Positions 57,206 through 64,000 of a DNA stretch of 64,000 nucleotides are shown here, piece by piece. The translations under genes were made by a program, and so were the position numbers. How positions within the stretch are numbered: position 1 is the first letter of the stretch; every line of letters begins with the position of its first letter. The notes beneath the pieces were generated by a model that had not been told where the DNA came from, did not search any database, and was given only the letters and a program-made list of their open reading frames with translations. This stretch comes from a bacterium (GTDB lineage: Bacteria; Bacillota; Clostridia; Oscillospirales; Oscillospiraceae): NCBI GenBank assembly GCA_004562395.1, contig SFQY01000007.1, positions 1 to 64,000 on the forward strand. The letters run 5' to 3'.

Positions 57206-59435
57206 GTTCCGACTCCCAGCCCAGGACCGCTGCCCGGAGTCCCTCCAGATCCAGAACGCCCAGGGCAAAGCCTTTTTTCACCAGCTCCTCCGGCAGGTAC
57301 TCGTCATACTTGTCAAACAGGGGCAGCTCCTTGGGGTAGACCAGTTCCATGGGATCCATGGGCTTGCGGATCTCCTCGGCCACGATCCGGAAAAAGGCTT
57401 CCGCGTCCACCTTCATGGTAAACTGCATGTAGTAGGGCCGGGCGGAGTCAAAATTCCGCAGCCCCAGCCGGTCCGCGCATTTGATCTTCAGAAAGCGCTC
57501 CATGGCCAGGAAGGCATAGGTTCCCACCCAGGGAAGCAGACACCACATATTGCCTCCCAGATGGATCAGGGGCTTTTCTCCCGCCCCGGAATGGGCGGCG
57601 GTATAGCGGGCCTGCTCCAGCCGGGCCACGGCGTTTTTCATCAGGTAGGGATATTGCCTGTCCTCCCGGAGGACCCGGCGCATCCGGGCGAGAATTTTGG
57701 TGTGGAGGTCCCCGGGACACTGGCCGAAGTAGGCGGGAATGCTGCCCTTTACCTGCTCACAGTATACCAGATGCCGCTTGTGGTCCACATCCAGCACCAG
57801 CCACACATGACCGGCGATGGCCAGCTTTTCTCCCACAGGAGGCGGCAGCACCACGGTGCCCAGCTCCTGGGCCTCGCAGCGGACGGTGTATTCCTCGTTT
57901 TCCTGAAACACTCCGTAGAACTTGAAGGAATTTACCACCCGTTCTCCCGCCAGACCTACGATCAGACCGCCCTGCTCCGTCTGCTGGATGTGGTCCGTGC
58001 GGATCAGGTGGCGCAGAAGCACCTTGAAGTCCTCCTGACAGATCCGGTGAAAATAGCTCAGCCGCAGCACCCGGTCCGCCAGAGCCCGGGGGGATAGCTC
58101 TCCGCAGGAGGCCAGGGTGGACATGGTCTGGTGATAGAGCAGGCTGAAGGGAAGCCGGTCCAGCCGGGGCGGCTCCACCCAGCGTTCCTCCAGATAGAGC
58201 TGGATCAGGGCGATGCCCTGCAGCAGCTTCCAGGGAATGGTGGAGGGCAGCATGGCCCGGATCTCCGGCTCGTCCTCCCGGATGACAAACCACATTTCCG
58301 GCGGAAGCTCCCGCCGTCCGGTGCGGCCCATGCGCTGCAGAAAGGAGGACACCGTCCAGGGGGCGTCGATCTGAAAGGCCCGTTCCAGACGGCCGATGTC
58401 GATGCCCAGCTCCAGCGTGGCGGTGGTCACGGTGGTCATATACTGGGAATCGTCCTTCATGATCTGCTCCGCCGTTTCCCGGTAGGAGGCGGAGAGGTTG
58501 CCGTGGTGGATCAGGAACCGGTCCGGCTCGTGCATGCGTTCGCAGTACTGCCGCAGGGTGGTGGTAACGGTCTCGCATTCCTCCCGGGAGTTGACGAAGA
58601 CCAGGCATTTCTTCCCCCGGGTATGCTCAAAAATGTAGCCGATGCCGGGATCCGCGTTTTCCGGGGCCTGGTCGGTTTTTTCCTCCAGCACCGGCAGGGC
58701 CTCGATGTCGGTCCGGTCCTCGGCGGCCTGGGTGTTTTTGACATAGAAATGCTCCATGCTCAGCCGCCAGCGGCTCCCCTTGGCCTCGATCTTCGGGATG
58801 ATGGTCCTGCGTCCGGTGCCCAGGGACAGAAATTCCCCGGTCTTTTCCGGATCGCCGATGGTGGCGGACAGCCCGATGCGGCGGGGGTTGACCCCGGCCA
58901 GCCGGGACAGCCGCTCGATGAGGCACAGGGTCTGCCCGCCCCGGTCACCCCGGAGCAGGGAGTGGACCTCGTCGATGACCACAAACCGCAGATCGCCGAA
59001 GAGCTTGGGGATGGCGGCGTGCTTGTGCAGCAGCATGGCCTCCAGGGATTCCGGTGTGATCTGCAGGATCCCGCTGGGATGCTTCATGAGCTTGCTCTTG
59101 TGACTCTGAGCTACGTCGCCATGCCAGTGCCAGACCGAAATGTCGGCCTCGGCGCACAGGTCGTTGAGACGGGAAAACTGGTCGTTGATCAGCGCCTTCA
59201 GGGGGCCGATATAGATACAGCCCACGCTCCTGGGCATATCCTCGGAAAACAGGGTGATGATGGGGAAAAAGGCGGCCTCCGTCTTGCCGGAAGCGGTGGA
59301 GGCGGTCAGCAGCACATTGTCATCGGTGTTGAAAATCGCTTCCCCGGCGGCCACCTGAATCGCCCGGAGGTTTTCCCAGCGGTTGCGGTAGATATACTCC
59401 TGCACAAAGGGGGCAAAACGGTCAAATATGTGCAT
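57189..59435 (-). CDS. Lhr-like superfamily 2 DEAD/DEAH helicase
   Basis: A 748-residue helicase. Motif I TASTASGKTEAAFF (about 43), motif Ia IYIGPLKALINDQ, motif II VVIDEVHSLL (about 152), motif III LSATIG, motif IV LVFVNSREECETV, motif V TTATLELGIDIG and motif VI QRMGRTGRR (about 375). The C-terminal 330 residues follow the Lhr/BrxHI pattern with winged-helix-like parts. It probably unwinds or translocates on nucleic acid together with the ATPase encoded just upstream (10 nt gap). AGAGGG precedes the ATG at 59435. The C-terminal RYKI and stop fall inside an AT-rich repeat, so the native end may have been altered. Confidence 0.9.
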   Translation of the reverse strand: MHIFDRFAPFVQEYIYRNRWENLRAIQVAAGEAIFNTDDNVLLTASTASGKTEAAFFPIITLFSEDMPRSVGCIYIGPLKALINDQFSRLNDLCAEADISVWHWHGDVAQSHKSKLMKHPSGILQITPESLEAMLLHKHAAIPKLFGDLRFVVIDEVHSLLRGDRGGQTLCLIERLSRLAGVNPRRIGLSATIGDPEKTGEFLSLGTGRRTIIPKIEAKGSRWRLSMEHFYVKNTQAAEDRTDIEALPVLEEKTDQAPENADPGIGYIFEHTRGKKCLVFVNSREECETVTTTLRQYCERMHEPDRFLIHHGNLSASYRETAEQIMKDDSQYMTTVTTATLELGIDIGRLERAFQIDAPWTVSSFLQRMGRTGRRELPPEMWFVIREDEPEIRAMLPSTIPWKLLQGIALIQLYLEERWVEPPRLDRLPFSLLYHQTMSTLASCGELSPRALADRVLRLSYFHRICQEDFKVLLRHLIRTDHIQQTEQGGLIVGLAGERVVNSFKFYGVFQENEEYTVRCEAQELGTVVLPPPVGEKLAIAGHVWLVLDVDHKRHLVYCEQVKGSIPAYFGQCPGDLHTKILARMRRVLREDRQYPYLMKNAVARLEQARYTAAHSGAGEKPLIHLGGNMWCLLPWVGTYAFLAMERFLKIKCADRLGLRNFDSARPYYMQFTMKVDAEAFFRIVAEEIRKPMDPMELVYPKELPLFDKYDEYLPEELVKKGFALGVLDLEGLRAAVLGWESERRYKI

Positions 59436-59445
59436 AGGTTCCCTC

Positions 59446-60759
59446 TTACAATTCAAATTCCGCGAAGGAAGCGTCCGCCGCTTCCTCCTGCACCGCGTTC
59501 TGGGCGTAGGTGAAGTCCTGGGAGCCCAGCAGAGCCCGGACCTTGACCTCCGGATTCTGATAGACGATGTCCAGAACCTCGATGAAGTCCCGGATGACCT
59601 CCCGGGGGGTGATATGGGCGTCCGCGCCGATGCGCCCGAATTCAATTTCGATAAAGTCCACCATATCGGGCTGGGTGACGATCTGGGGGTATTCATACAG
59701 TCCCGCGTGGATGTCCGCCAGCTTTTCGATGAGGATCAGCATTTCCTCGTGGGTCAGGGGCTGAAGCCGGATCACCGGGGACAGCAGGTCCTTGTGCCCA
59801 CCGGCAAAGTGCCCCTCGGCCAGCCGGGAGCGGAGGGCCTCATAGCTGAAGACGCCCCGGCGGGGATCCTCCATGCACTGGGGAGTGCCGCACATGATGA
59901 TGCCCAGATGCCGGGCCTTGCCCTGCATGGTGTCGTTGTACATGGTGAGGATTTTTTCGTAGTTATACTGCCGGGTGATGGCGTTGGGGATCTTGTAGAT
60001 ATTCACCAGCTCGTCGATGAGGATCAGCATACCCGCGTAGCCCGCCTGGTTCAGGAAGCAGGCGAATAGCTTCAGGTATTCGTACCAGTCGTCATCCGTG
60101 ATGACGATGGTCACCCCCAGCTCCTGCCGGGCCTCTGTTTTGGTGGCGTATTCTCCCCGGAACCATTTGAGAACCTTGGCCTTGGTCTCGTCGTCGCCGG
60201 AGACATAGGCCCGGTAATACAGGGTCAGCAGCCGGGTGAAGTCGAAGCCGTGGACCATTTCGTTCAGGGAGCCGATGACGGCGGAGATCTTCTTTTCCAC
60301 CAGAGGCGGGAGCCGGGGGTCGGTGACGCTGAGATCACCGGAGGCCATGACCTCCTGCTGTACGTTGCTGATCCAGCGGTCCAGGATCAGCGGCAGGGCG
60401 CCGCCCTCGGGCTTTGTCTTGGTGGACATGTTGCGGATCAGTTCCTTGTAGGTGGCCAGGCCCTGGCCACGGGTACCCTGGAGCCGGCGCTCCGGGGAGA
60501 GATCCGCGTCCACCACCACGAAATTCTTCGCCATTACATAGTTGCGGATGGTCTGCAGCAGAAAGCTTTTGCCGCTGCCGTACTTGCCGACGATGAAACG
60601 GAAGGAAGCGCCTCCGTCGGCGATGATCTCCACATCGTGAAGCAGGGCGTCGATCTCCGCCTTGCGGCCTACGGTGATGTAGGGCAGTCCCACTCTGGGA
60701 ACGACGCCGCCCTTCAGGGAATTGATCAGGGTTTGGGCGATTCTTCTGGGTATTTTCAT
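59446..60759 (-). CDS. BrxD-like (DUF2791) ATPase
   Basis: A 437-residue P-loop ATPase. It starts RRIAQTLINSLKGGVVPRVGLPYITVGR, characteristic of DUF2791/BrxD proteins. Walker A is FIVGKYGSGKSFLLQ (about 57-66), Walker B GMLILIDELVNIYK (about 250), sensor-like IIMCGTPQCMEDP and the arginine region FSYEALRSRLAEGHF. In BREX type 2 and related systems BrxD accompanies an Lhr-like helicase, as here; no other BREX gene is present. Its ATG overlaps the TerB_N gene stop by 4 nt (ATGA). Acts in the cytosol, probably on DNA (inference). Confidence 0.9.
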   Translation of the reverse strand: MKIPRRIAQTLINSLKGGVVPRVGLPYITVGRKAEIDALLHDVEIIADGGASFRFIVGKYGSGKSFLLQTIRNYVMAKNFVVVDADLSPERRLQGTRGQGLATYKELIRNMSTKTKPEGGALPLILDRWISNVQQEVMASGDLSVTDPRLPPLVEKKISAVIGSLNEMVHGFDFTRLLTLYYRAYVSGDDETKAKVLKWFRGEYATKTEARQELGVTIVITDDDWYEYLKLFACFLNQAGYAGMLILIDELVNIYKIPNAITRQYNYEKILTMYNDTMQGKARHLGIIMCGTPQCMEDPRRGVFSYEALRSRLAEGHFAGGHKDLLSPVIRLQPLTHEEMLILIEKLADIHAGLYEYPQIVTQPDMVDFIEIEFGRIGADAHITPREVIRDFIEVLDIVYQNPEVKVRALLGSQDFTYAQNAVQEEAADASFAEFEL

Positions 60760-62210
60760 GGCAGCACCATCTCTTTCAGGTCGTCGATATAGTCTTCCAC
60801 CGGTTGGGGCAGGTCATCCGGAAGCAGCACGGAATCCCCAAAGGTGTCGTAAAGCTTTTCGTTGATGCCGTCTACCAGCACCGACAGCAGGTATCCCTCC
60901 TTACGGACCCAGCCCACGTCCCCGCCGTAAAGCAGGCACTGCAGCAGGCGGTATTCCGCCGGACTCAGGGGAGAATCCATAGGAGGAGCTTCGGCGGGAG
61001 CGGCTGCGCTCGGCTCCGGTTCCCGGGCAGCTTCCTCTGCCGGGATTTCAAGTTCTTCCTCCACCGTCAGCTTGTCCCGGGTGGCAGCGGCATCCTGCCG
61101 GATTCTGGCCAGCTGGGAATAGTCAATGTGAATTTTTTTCGCCTCCGCGGCCTTTTTCTCCGCCAGAAGCCCCTGAACCTCCTCCCGGATGATCCGGAGG
61201 ATCCACTTGGTATCCAGCTCCGGTTTCACGGGGTAGCGGTAGGCGTATTCCTGACGCATGACGGAATCTATGGTTTTTATCAGGTCGTTCAGCTTCTCAC
61301 TGGCCAGGGAAGAACTGCTGTGCATCCGCACGGTCCAGAAACCGTTTTTGCAGTGGTATACACACCGTTCGTCCAGGACAAATTCGAACTCCCCGGTTTT
61401 GCGCTGATCCAGAAAGACGGCGGAGAGAAACAGGCTGACCGGATACTCCTGAATGCTGCCGAAATACTGCTCCACCATGGTTTTTTTGCAGCGGGAGGCA
61501 TAATGCTCCGAGATCCGGCGAAGCACCCGGGAGATCACAGCGTCAAAGTCGTCAGAATGCTCCGGGTAGAATTTGGATCGCTCCAGCCACTTGGGGCTGA
61601 ACTGCTTTACCGCCCAGACGACCTTGGAATCCTCCTGCTGCCGGATGTTGTCCAGCACAGTGATGCTCCTGTCAAAAATCACCTGACGGCTGTTTGCCAG
61701 AAAGTTCGGATCCAGCCTGTAATAGACCACATAATCCACAAGCCATTGGGACAGATAGGGGAGGATCTTTTCGTCCAGCTGGCCGTAGGCGTCCTGAAAG
61801 TACAGAAGCTTCCGATAGCCGTCCAGGGGATCCGCCGTGCCGATCTGGTTGAGCAGCTCATAAATATAGAGAAAGGCGAAGGACAGGGAGGTTTTGCGGA
61901 CATCTCCTTTGCGCAGCTTTGTACGCCAGGAAAAGTATCCCCGAAGCTCCTGGTCCGTGAGGGCCTGGTAGGTGGGAAAATAGCGCACAACATTGCCGTC
62001 GAAGGCATAGTCATCTTCATAGTTGGCCAGAAGCTTGGCCTGTTTTACGAAAATGGATTCCCGGGACTGCCAGGTTTTTCCCGGGGCGTTTTCCAGAGAG
62101 CGGGCGGCACGGATCGCGGACGGCATACGCTCCGTGCTGCGTTCCGGACGGGGCTGGATGACCTCATCCCGGAAGACGTTGCTGTAAAACCAGTCCGCGG
62201 CTTTTCTCAT
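60756..62210 (-). CDS. TerB_N / TerB_C-domain protein
   Basis: A 484-residue protein. The TerB_N-like region covers about 25-260 (TYQALTDQELRGYFSWRTKLRKG, SLSFAFLYIYELLNQIG). A variable middle includes a charged linker (about 340-405: EEELEIPAEEAAREPEPSAAAPAEAPP). The C-terminal 75 residues (LSPAEYRLLQCLLYGG, VDGINEKLYDTFGDSVLLPDD) resemble TerB_C. First gene of the three-gene operon. Start is uncertain: the ATG at 62210 lacks a ribosome site, while a perfect GGAGG (62240-62236) lies 7 nt before an in-frame GTT at 62228. Confidence 0.8.
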   Translation of the reverse strand: MRKAADWFYSNVFRDEVIQPRPERSTERMPSAIRAARSLENAPGKTWQSRESIFVKQAKLLANYEDDYAFDGNVVRYFPTYQALTDQELRGYFSWRTKLRKGDVRKTSLSFAFLYIYELLNQIGTADPLDGYRKLLYFQDAYGQLDEKILPYLSQWLVDYVVYYRLDPNFLANSRQVIFDRSITVLDNIRQQEDSKVVWAVKQFSPKWLERSKFYPEHSDDFDAVISRVLRRISEHYASRCKKTMVEQYFGSIQEYPVSLFLSAVFLDQRKTGEFEFVLDERCVYHCKNGFWTVRMHSSSSLASEKLNDLIKTIDSVMRQEYAYRYPVKPELDTKWILRIIREEVQGLLAEKKAAEAKKIHIDYSQLARIRQDAAATRDKLTVEEELEIPAEEAAREPEPSAAAPAEAPPMDSPLSPAEYRLLQCLLYGGDVGWVRKEGYLLSVLVDGINEKLYDTFGDSVLLPDDLPQPVEDYIDDLKEMVLP

Positions 62211-62261
62211 CCTGTTCGTATCCGTAACGGGGCCACCTCCTTCGGTCAAATGTTTGAGATT

Positions 62262-62290
62262 ATTATATACCAGAAGGGCGGGCCAGTCAA
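62262..62290 (-). promoter_or_regulatory. Promoter of the TerB_N-ATPase-helicase operon
   Basis: On the minus strand TTGACT (62290-62285), a 17-nt spacer and a perfect TATAAT (62267-62262). It is one of the strongest promoters in the window and implies constitutive expression with a leader of about 25-45 nt. Confidence 0.85.
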
Positions 62291-62351
62291 GGGAACACCG
62301 CAAAAATCGGATGAACAGCGCCTTTTTTCTCCGGAGGCTTCGGTTCCCCGC

Positions 62352-62395
62352 AAAAAATCCCCATGGAGAGCAGCTACATCTGCCCTTCATGGGGA
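62352..62395 (-). terminator. Terminator of the 62404 lipoprotein gene
   Basis: On the minus strand TCCCCATG pairs with CATGGGGA around an inner GGGCAG/CTGCTC hairpin, followed by TTTTTTG. Confidence 0.85.
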
Positions 62396-62403
62396 CTGGG
62401 ACG

Positions 62404-63066
62404 TCAGGGCCGGTACACCCGGTTCATGGCGATGACCTGCCCATTCTCGATGACAATGCTGGTGTCATAGGGGGTGAAGCCATAGTCAATGCCGGTACCC
62501 TCCACCAGGAAATCGCCGGGATAGTAGGTGACTTCGCCCTTCTCCGGATCGGAGCCGTCGGTATACACAAAGTCGGGGGAAACCCGGACAGTTGCCTCGC
62601 CGAGGGAATGATAGGCATACGTGTCGTTGGGCCCGGTCTCATGGAAGGTACCGTCCTCATCGGTGCGCAGCTCATACCCGCCGGCATCGTAACCGCCGTT
62701 GATCAGAACGGCGCCATAGGCATCCCGCGCAGCGGACACCACCGGGACTTCCTGACCGCCGATGACCAGAATATCGCCTTCCTTCAGCGCCGCGATATCC
62801 ACCGGGTCGTACCGGTCGTAGGTATAGACCGTTACCTTCATCTGCATGGCGCCGGTGTCATCCACATAGGCGTCTCCTTCCTTCAGGGAAACCGCAACGG
62901 TGCAGTTGTCCAGACGGCTCAGCTCCATGGTTTCCGTCAAGGGAGCAATGACGGTGGTCGCGGTCGCGGCCTCGGTTTGAGAAGCGGTGGATGCTTCCGG
63001 CGCGGCGGATTTGCAGCCGGTCAGAAGACAGCACACCGCAAGCAGTCCCAATACAATCTTTTTCAT
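62404..63066 (-). CDS. Small secreted lipoprotein of unknown function
   Basis: A 220-residue lipoprotein: signal peptide MKKIVLGLLAVCCLLTG with Cys18 in the lipobox LTGC, a Ser/Thr/Ala-rich linker (about 20-45), then a beta-rich domain (CTVAVSLKEGDAYVDDTGAMQMKVTVYTYDRYDPVDIAALKEGD) that resembles the barrel-like domains of exported Clostridial proteins; no catalytic motif seen. AGGAGG is at ideal spacing before the ATG. It is transcribed towards the TerB_N operon but separated by its own terminator, so it is probably not part of it. Confidence 0.8.
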   Translation of the reverse strand: MKKIVLGLLAVCCLLTGCKSAAPEASTASQTEAATATTVIAPLTETMELSRLDNCTVAVSLKEGDAYVDDTGAMQMKVTVYTYDRYDPVDIAALKEGDILVIGGQEVPVVSAARDAYGAVLINGGYDAGGYELRTDEDGTFHETGPNDTYAYHSLGEATVRVSPDFVYTDGSDPEKGEVTYYPGDFLVEGTGIDYGFTPYDTSIVIENGQVIAMNRVYRP

Positions 63067-63205
63067 AAAGCACCTCCTGTAAAAACAGTGCCGATATCAT
63101 ACCGCGTTCGCTCCGGTTTGGCAAGTTAAGCTTTTATTAAGTTTCCGGAAGAAAATGGAAAAAGGACGGGCAATGGCGAATACAGTTGCACAGGAGGTGA
63201 CGCGT

Positions 63206-63403
63206 ATGATCGCCGCGGCATGGCTGATTTTAAGCTCTCTGCTGTATTCGCTGCAACTGAACACAGGCTCCTTCCCCAAACCCCTGACCGAAGAGGAGGA
63301 ACGCCACTACCTGGCACTGGCCCAACAGGGAGACCTGGAGGCCCGGAATATCCTGATCGAACGCAACCTGCGCCTGGTGGCCCATATTATGAATAAGGGA
63401 TAA
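63206..63403 (+). pseudogene. sigK: N-terminal fragment of a pro-sigma-K gene
   Basis: 65 codons starting at an ATG with AGGAGGTGA 5 nt upstream. The hydrophobic pro-sequence (MIAAAWLILSSLLYSLQL) is followed by SFPKPLTEEEERHYLALAQQ and ARNILIERNLRLVAHIMNKG then TAA. It matches pro-SigK up to region 2.1, where the normal protein continues KKxxxxxDxEDLISIGTIGLIKA. The remaining 170 residues are absent from the next 600 nt. Either this is a decayed gene or the left half of a sigK split by a skin-like element whose right end lies outside the window. The related sigma-E cannot be fully excluded. Confidence 0.82.
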
Positions 63404-63586
63404 TGCCCGCGGAGAGTTTTTCCGGGCAATTCAGGAAGTTGTGAATTTACCTATATCGGAAAGAAAGTGTCCGTTTTCTGGAACGGAAAAAAGGACCTTC
63501 TCGGCAGAATGTGCTGCGACTTTCTGCGATGTAACAAAAATGAAAAAACAAGGTAACGATTCAGTCGTACCCGAAATTTCTCATAA

Positions 63587-63732
63587 AAATGATCGTTTAG
63601 CGGCCTGACGGCCCCCTCTGACGAGGGGGCTGTCAGCGAAGCTGACTGGGGGAGAGAAAGCCTGAAAGCTTTCGCATTCCTGGTAAATACGGGAAAAGAC
63701 GGAACAAACCTTCGGAGCGTAAACGATCATTT
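63587..63732. repeat. MITE-like element, short form
   Basis: Termini AAATGATCGTTTA (63587-63599) and TAAACGATCATTT (63720-63732), both perfect. The interior is the left two-thirds of the 4501 type, joined directly to AACCTTCGGAGCG; the GCTCCCTCATCAGAGGGAGC hairpin is missing. Between 63404 and 63586 I see no gene. Confidence 0.87.
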
Positions 63733-63796
63733 ACGTGAAACTCTCTACCACAACTGAATAGTTACAAAACAAGTTTTTTACATGGATATAACAAAC

Positions 63797-63825
63797 TTGA
63801 CGGACGGCGGAATGAATGGTAGGAT
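63797..63825 (+). promoter_or_regulatory. Promoter of the last gene
   Basis: TTGACG (63797-63802), a 17-nt spacer and TAGGAT (63820-63825). Confidence 0.5.
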
Positions 63826-63869
63826 AAATACAGAAAAAACTTACGAACTGGATAGAGAGGACAGCTACT

Positions 63870-64000
63870 ATGGAAAGCTTCGTAATCAGTGTATCCCTTG
63901 GAACCGGATGCTACCGACATATTCAGATCAGCGCGGATGCCACGCTGTATCGGCTTCACAAGGCAATTTTAGCGGCATTCCAGTTTGACGACGACCACCT
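63870..64000 (+). CDS. pRiA4b ORF-3-like protein, partial
   Basis: The first 43 codons before the window ends: MESFVISVSLGTGCYRHIQI, SADATLYRLHKAILAAFQFDDDH. The pattern (a strand ending in YRxIxI, then TLxxLHxxIxxAFxxDxDH) is that of the plasmid pRiA4b ORF-3 family, often linked to mobile elements. AGAGAGGA lies 8-10 nt upstream of the ATG at 63870. Incomplete, so length and any fused domain are unknown. Confidence 0.75.
   Translation, partial: MESFVISVSLGTGCYRHIQISADATLYRLHKAILAAFQFDDDH

Noticed and set aside
57189..62210. Complete BREX or DISARM system
   Set aside because: Only BrxD-like ATPase and Lhr-like helicase are present. No methyltransferase, PglZ, BrxC, BrxA/B or DrmA/B gene is found on either side.

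Overview
The window looks like chromosomal DNA of an anaerobic, spore-forming gut Clostridium-class Firmicute of the Oscillospiraceae/Ruminococcaceae type. Evidence: moderately high GC with strong AGGAGG ribosome sites, a SpoIVB serine protease, a SpoIIQ-like LytM protein, a pro-SigK N-terminal fragment, an ISC-type Fe-S operon with an Rrf2 regulator, phosphate acetyltransferase, methylglyoxal synthase, anaerobic-type (CbiK) cobalt chelation, and many short inverted-repeat elements of the kind that litter gut Firmicutes. No rRNA, tRNA, CRISPR array or prophage was seen. The genus cannot be named from this sequence alone.

Layout. 1-17.8 kb and 27.8-29.1 kb: six paralogous modules, each an ECF-like sigma factor gene overlapping by 4 nt a gene for a single-pass membrane partner (probable anti-sigma/sensor). 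Short terminal-inverted-repeat elements lie between the modules, including a three-level nested one at 7.69-8.30 kb. Inside this array (11-15.2 kb) sits a BlaI/BlaR1-type operon with no beta-lactamase: a 24-residue lipoprotein-like peptide, a beta-helix lipoprotein, the repressor and an M56 sensor protease with its own extracytoplasmic repeats. 18.6-23.2 kb: a ferric-type ABC importer (binding protein, ATPase, fused double permease) plus a HAD hydrolase. 23.4-36.7 kb: mostly housekeeping (prs, aspS, an EF-G paralogue, hisS, mgsA, a MinD-like ATPase, pta). 36.7-38.9 kb: iscS-iscU-rrf2, with three Rrf2-like half-sites at the promoter.

40.1-46.5 kb is an accessory region. An intact spoIVB is followed by two further, diverged copies of only its 3' end (41.89 and 42.99 kb). 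Between and around them lie a membrane protein, a Phd/RelE-type toxin-antitoxin pair, a small conserved protein and another membrane protein; then come an XRE regulator gene broken by one amber codon, an unrecognised gene and a MazG-like gene.

46.6-48.2 kb holds a ferredoxin-type aldo/keto reductase behind a MerR-like 19-bp-spacer promoter and a second reductase gene cut off by a repeat. 48.3-56.8 kb is a B12-riboswitch operon of seven genes (three are fusions) running from glutamyl-tRNA reduction to uroporphyrinogen III, then to precorrin-2/sirohydrochlorin and the first cobinamide steps.

57.2-62.3 kb is the best candidate for a little-described system: a compact three-gene operon encoding a TerB_N/TerB_C-type protein, a BrxD-like (DUF2791) ATPase and an Lhr-like superfamily 2 helicase, with its own consensus promoter and none of the other BREX genes nearby. 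The window ends with a lipoprotein, a truncated pro-SigK gene (a possible skin-like junction), one more repeat element and the start of a pRiA4b ORF-3-like gene.
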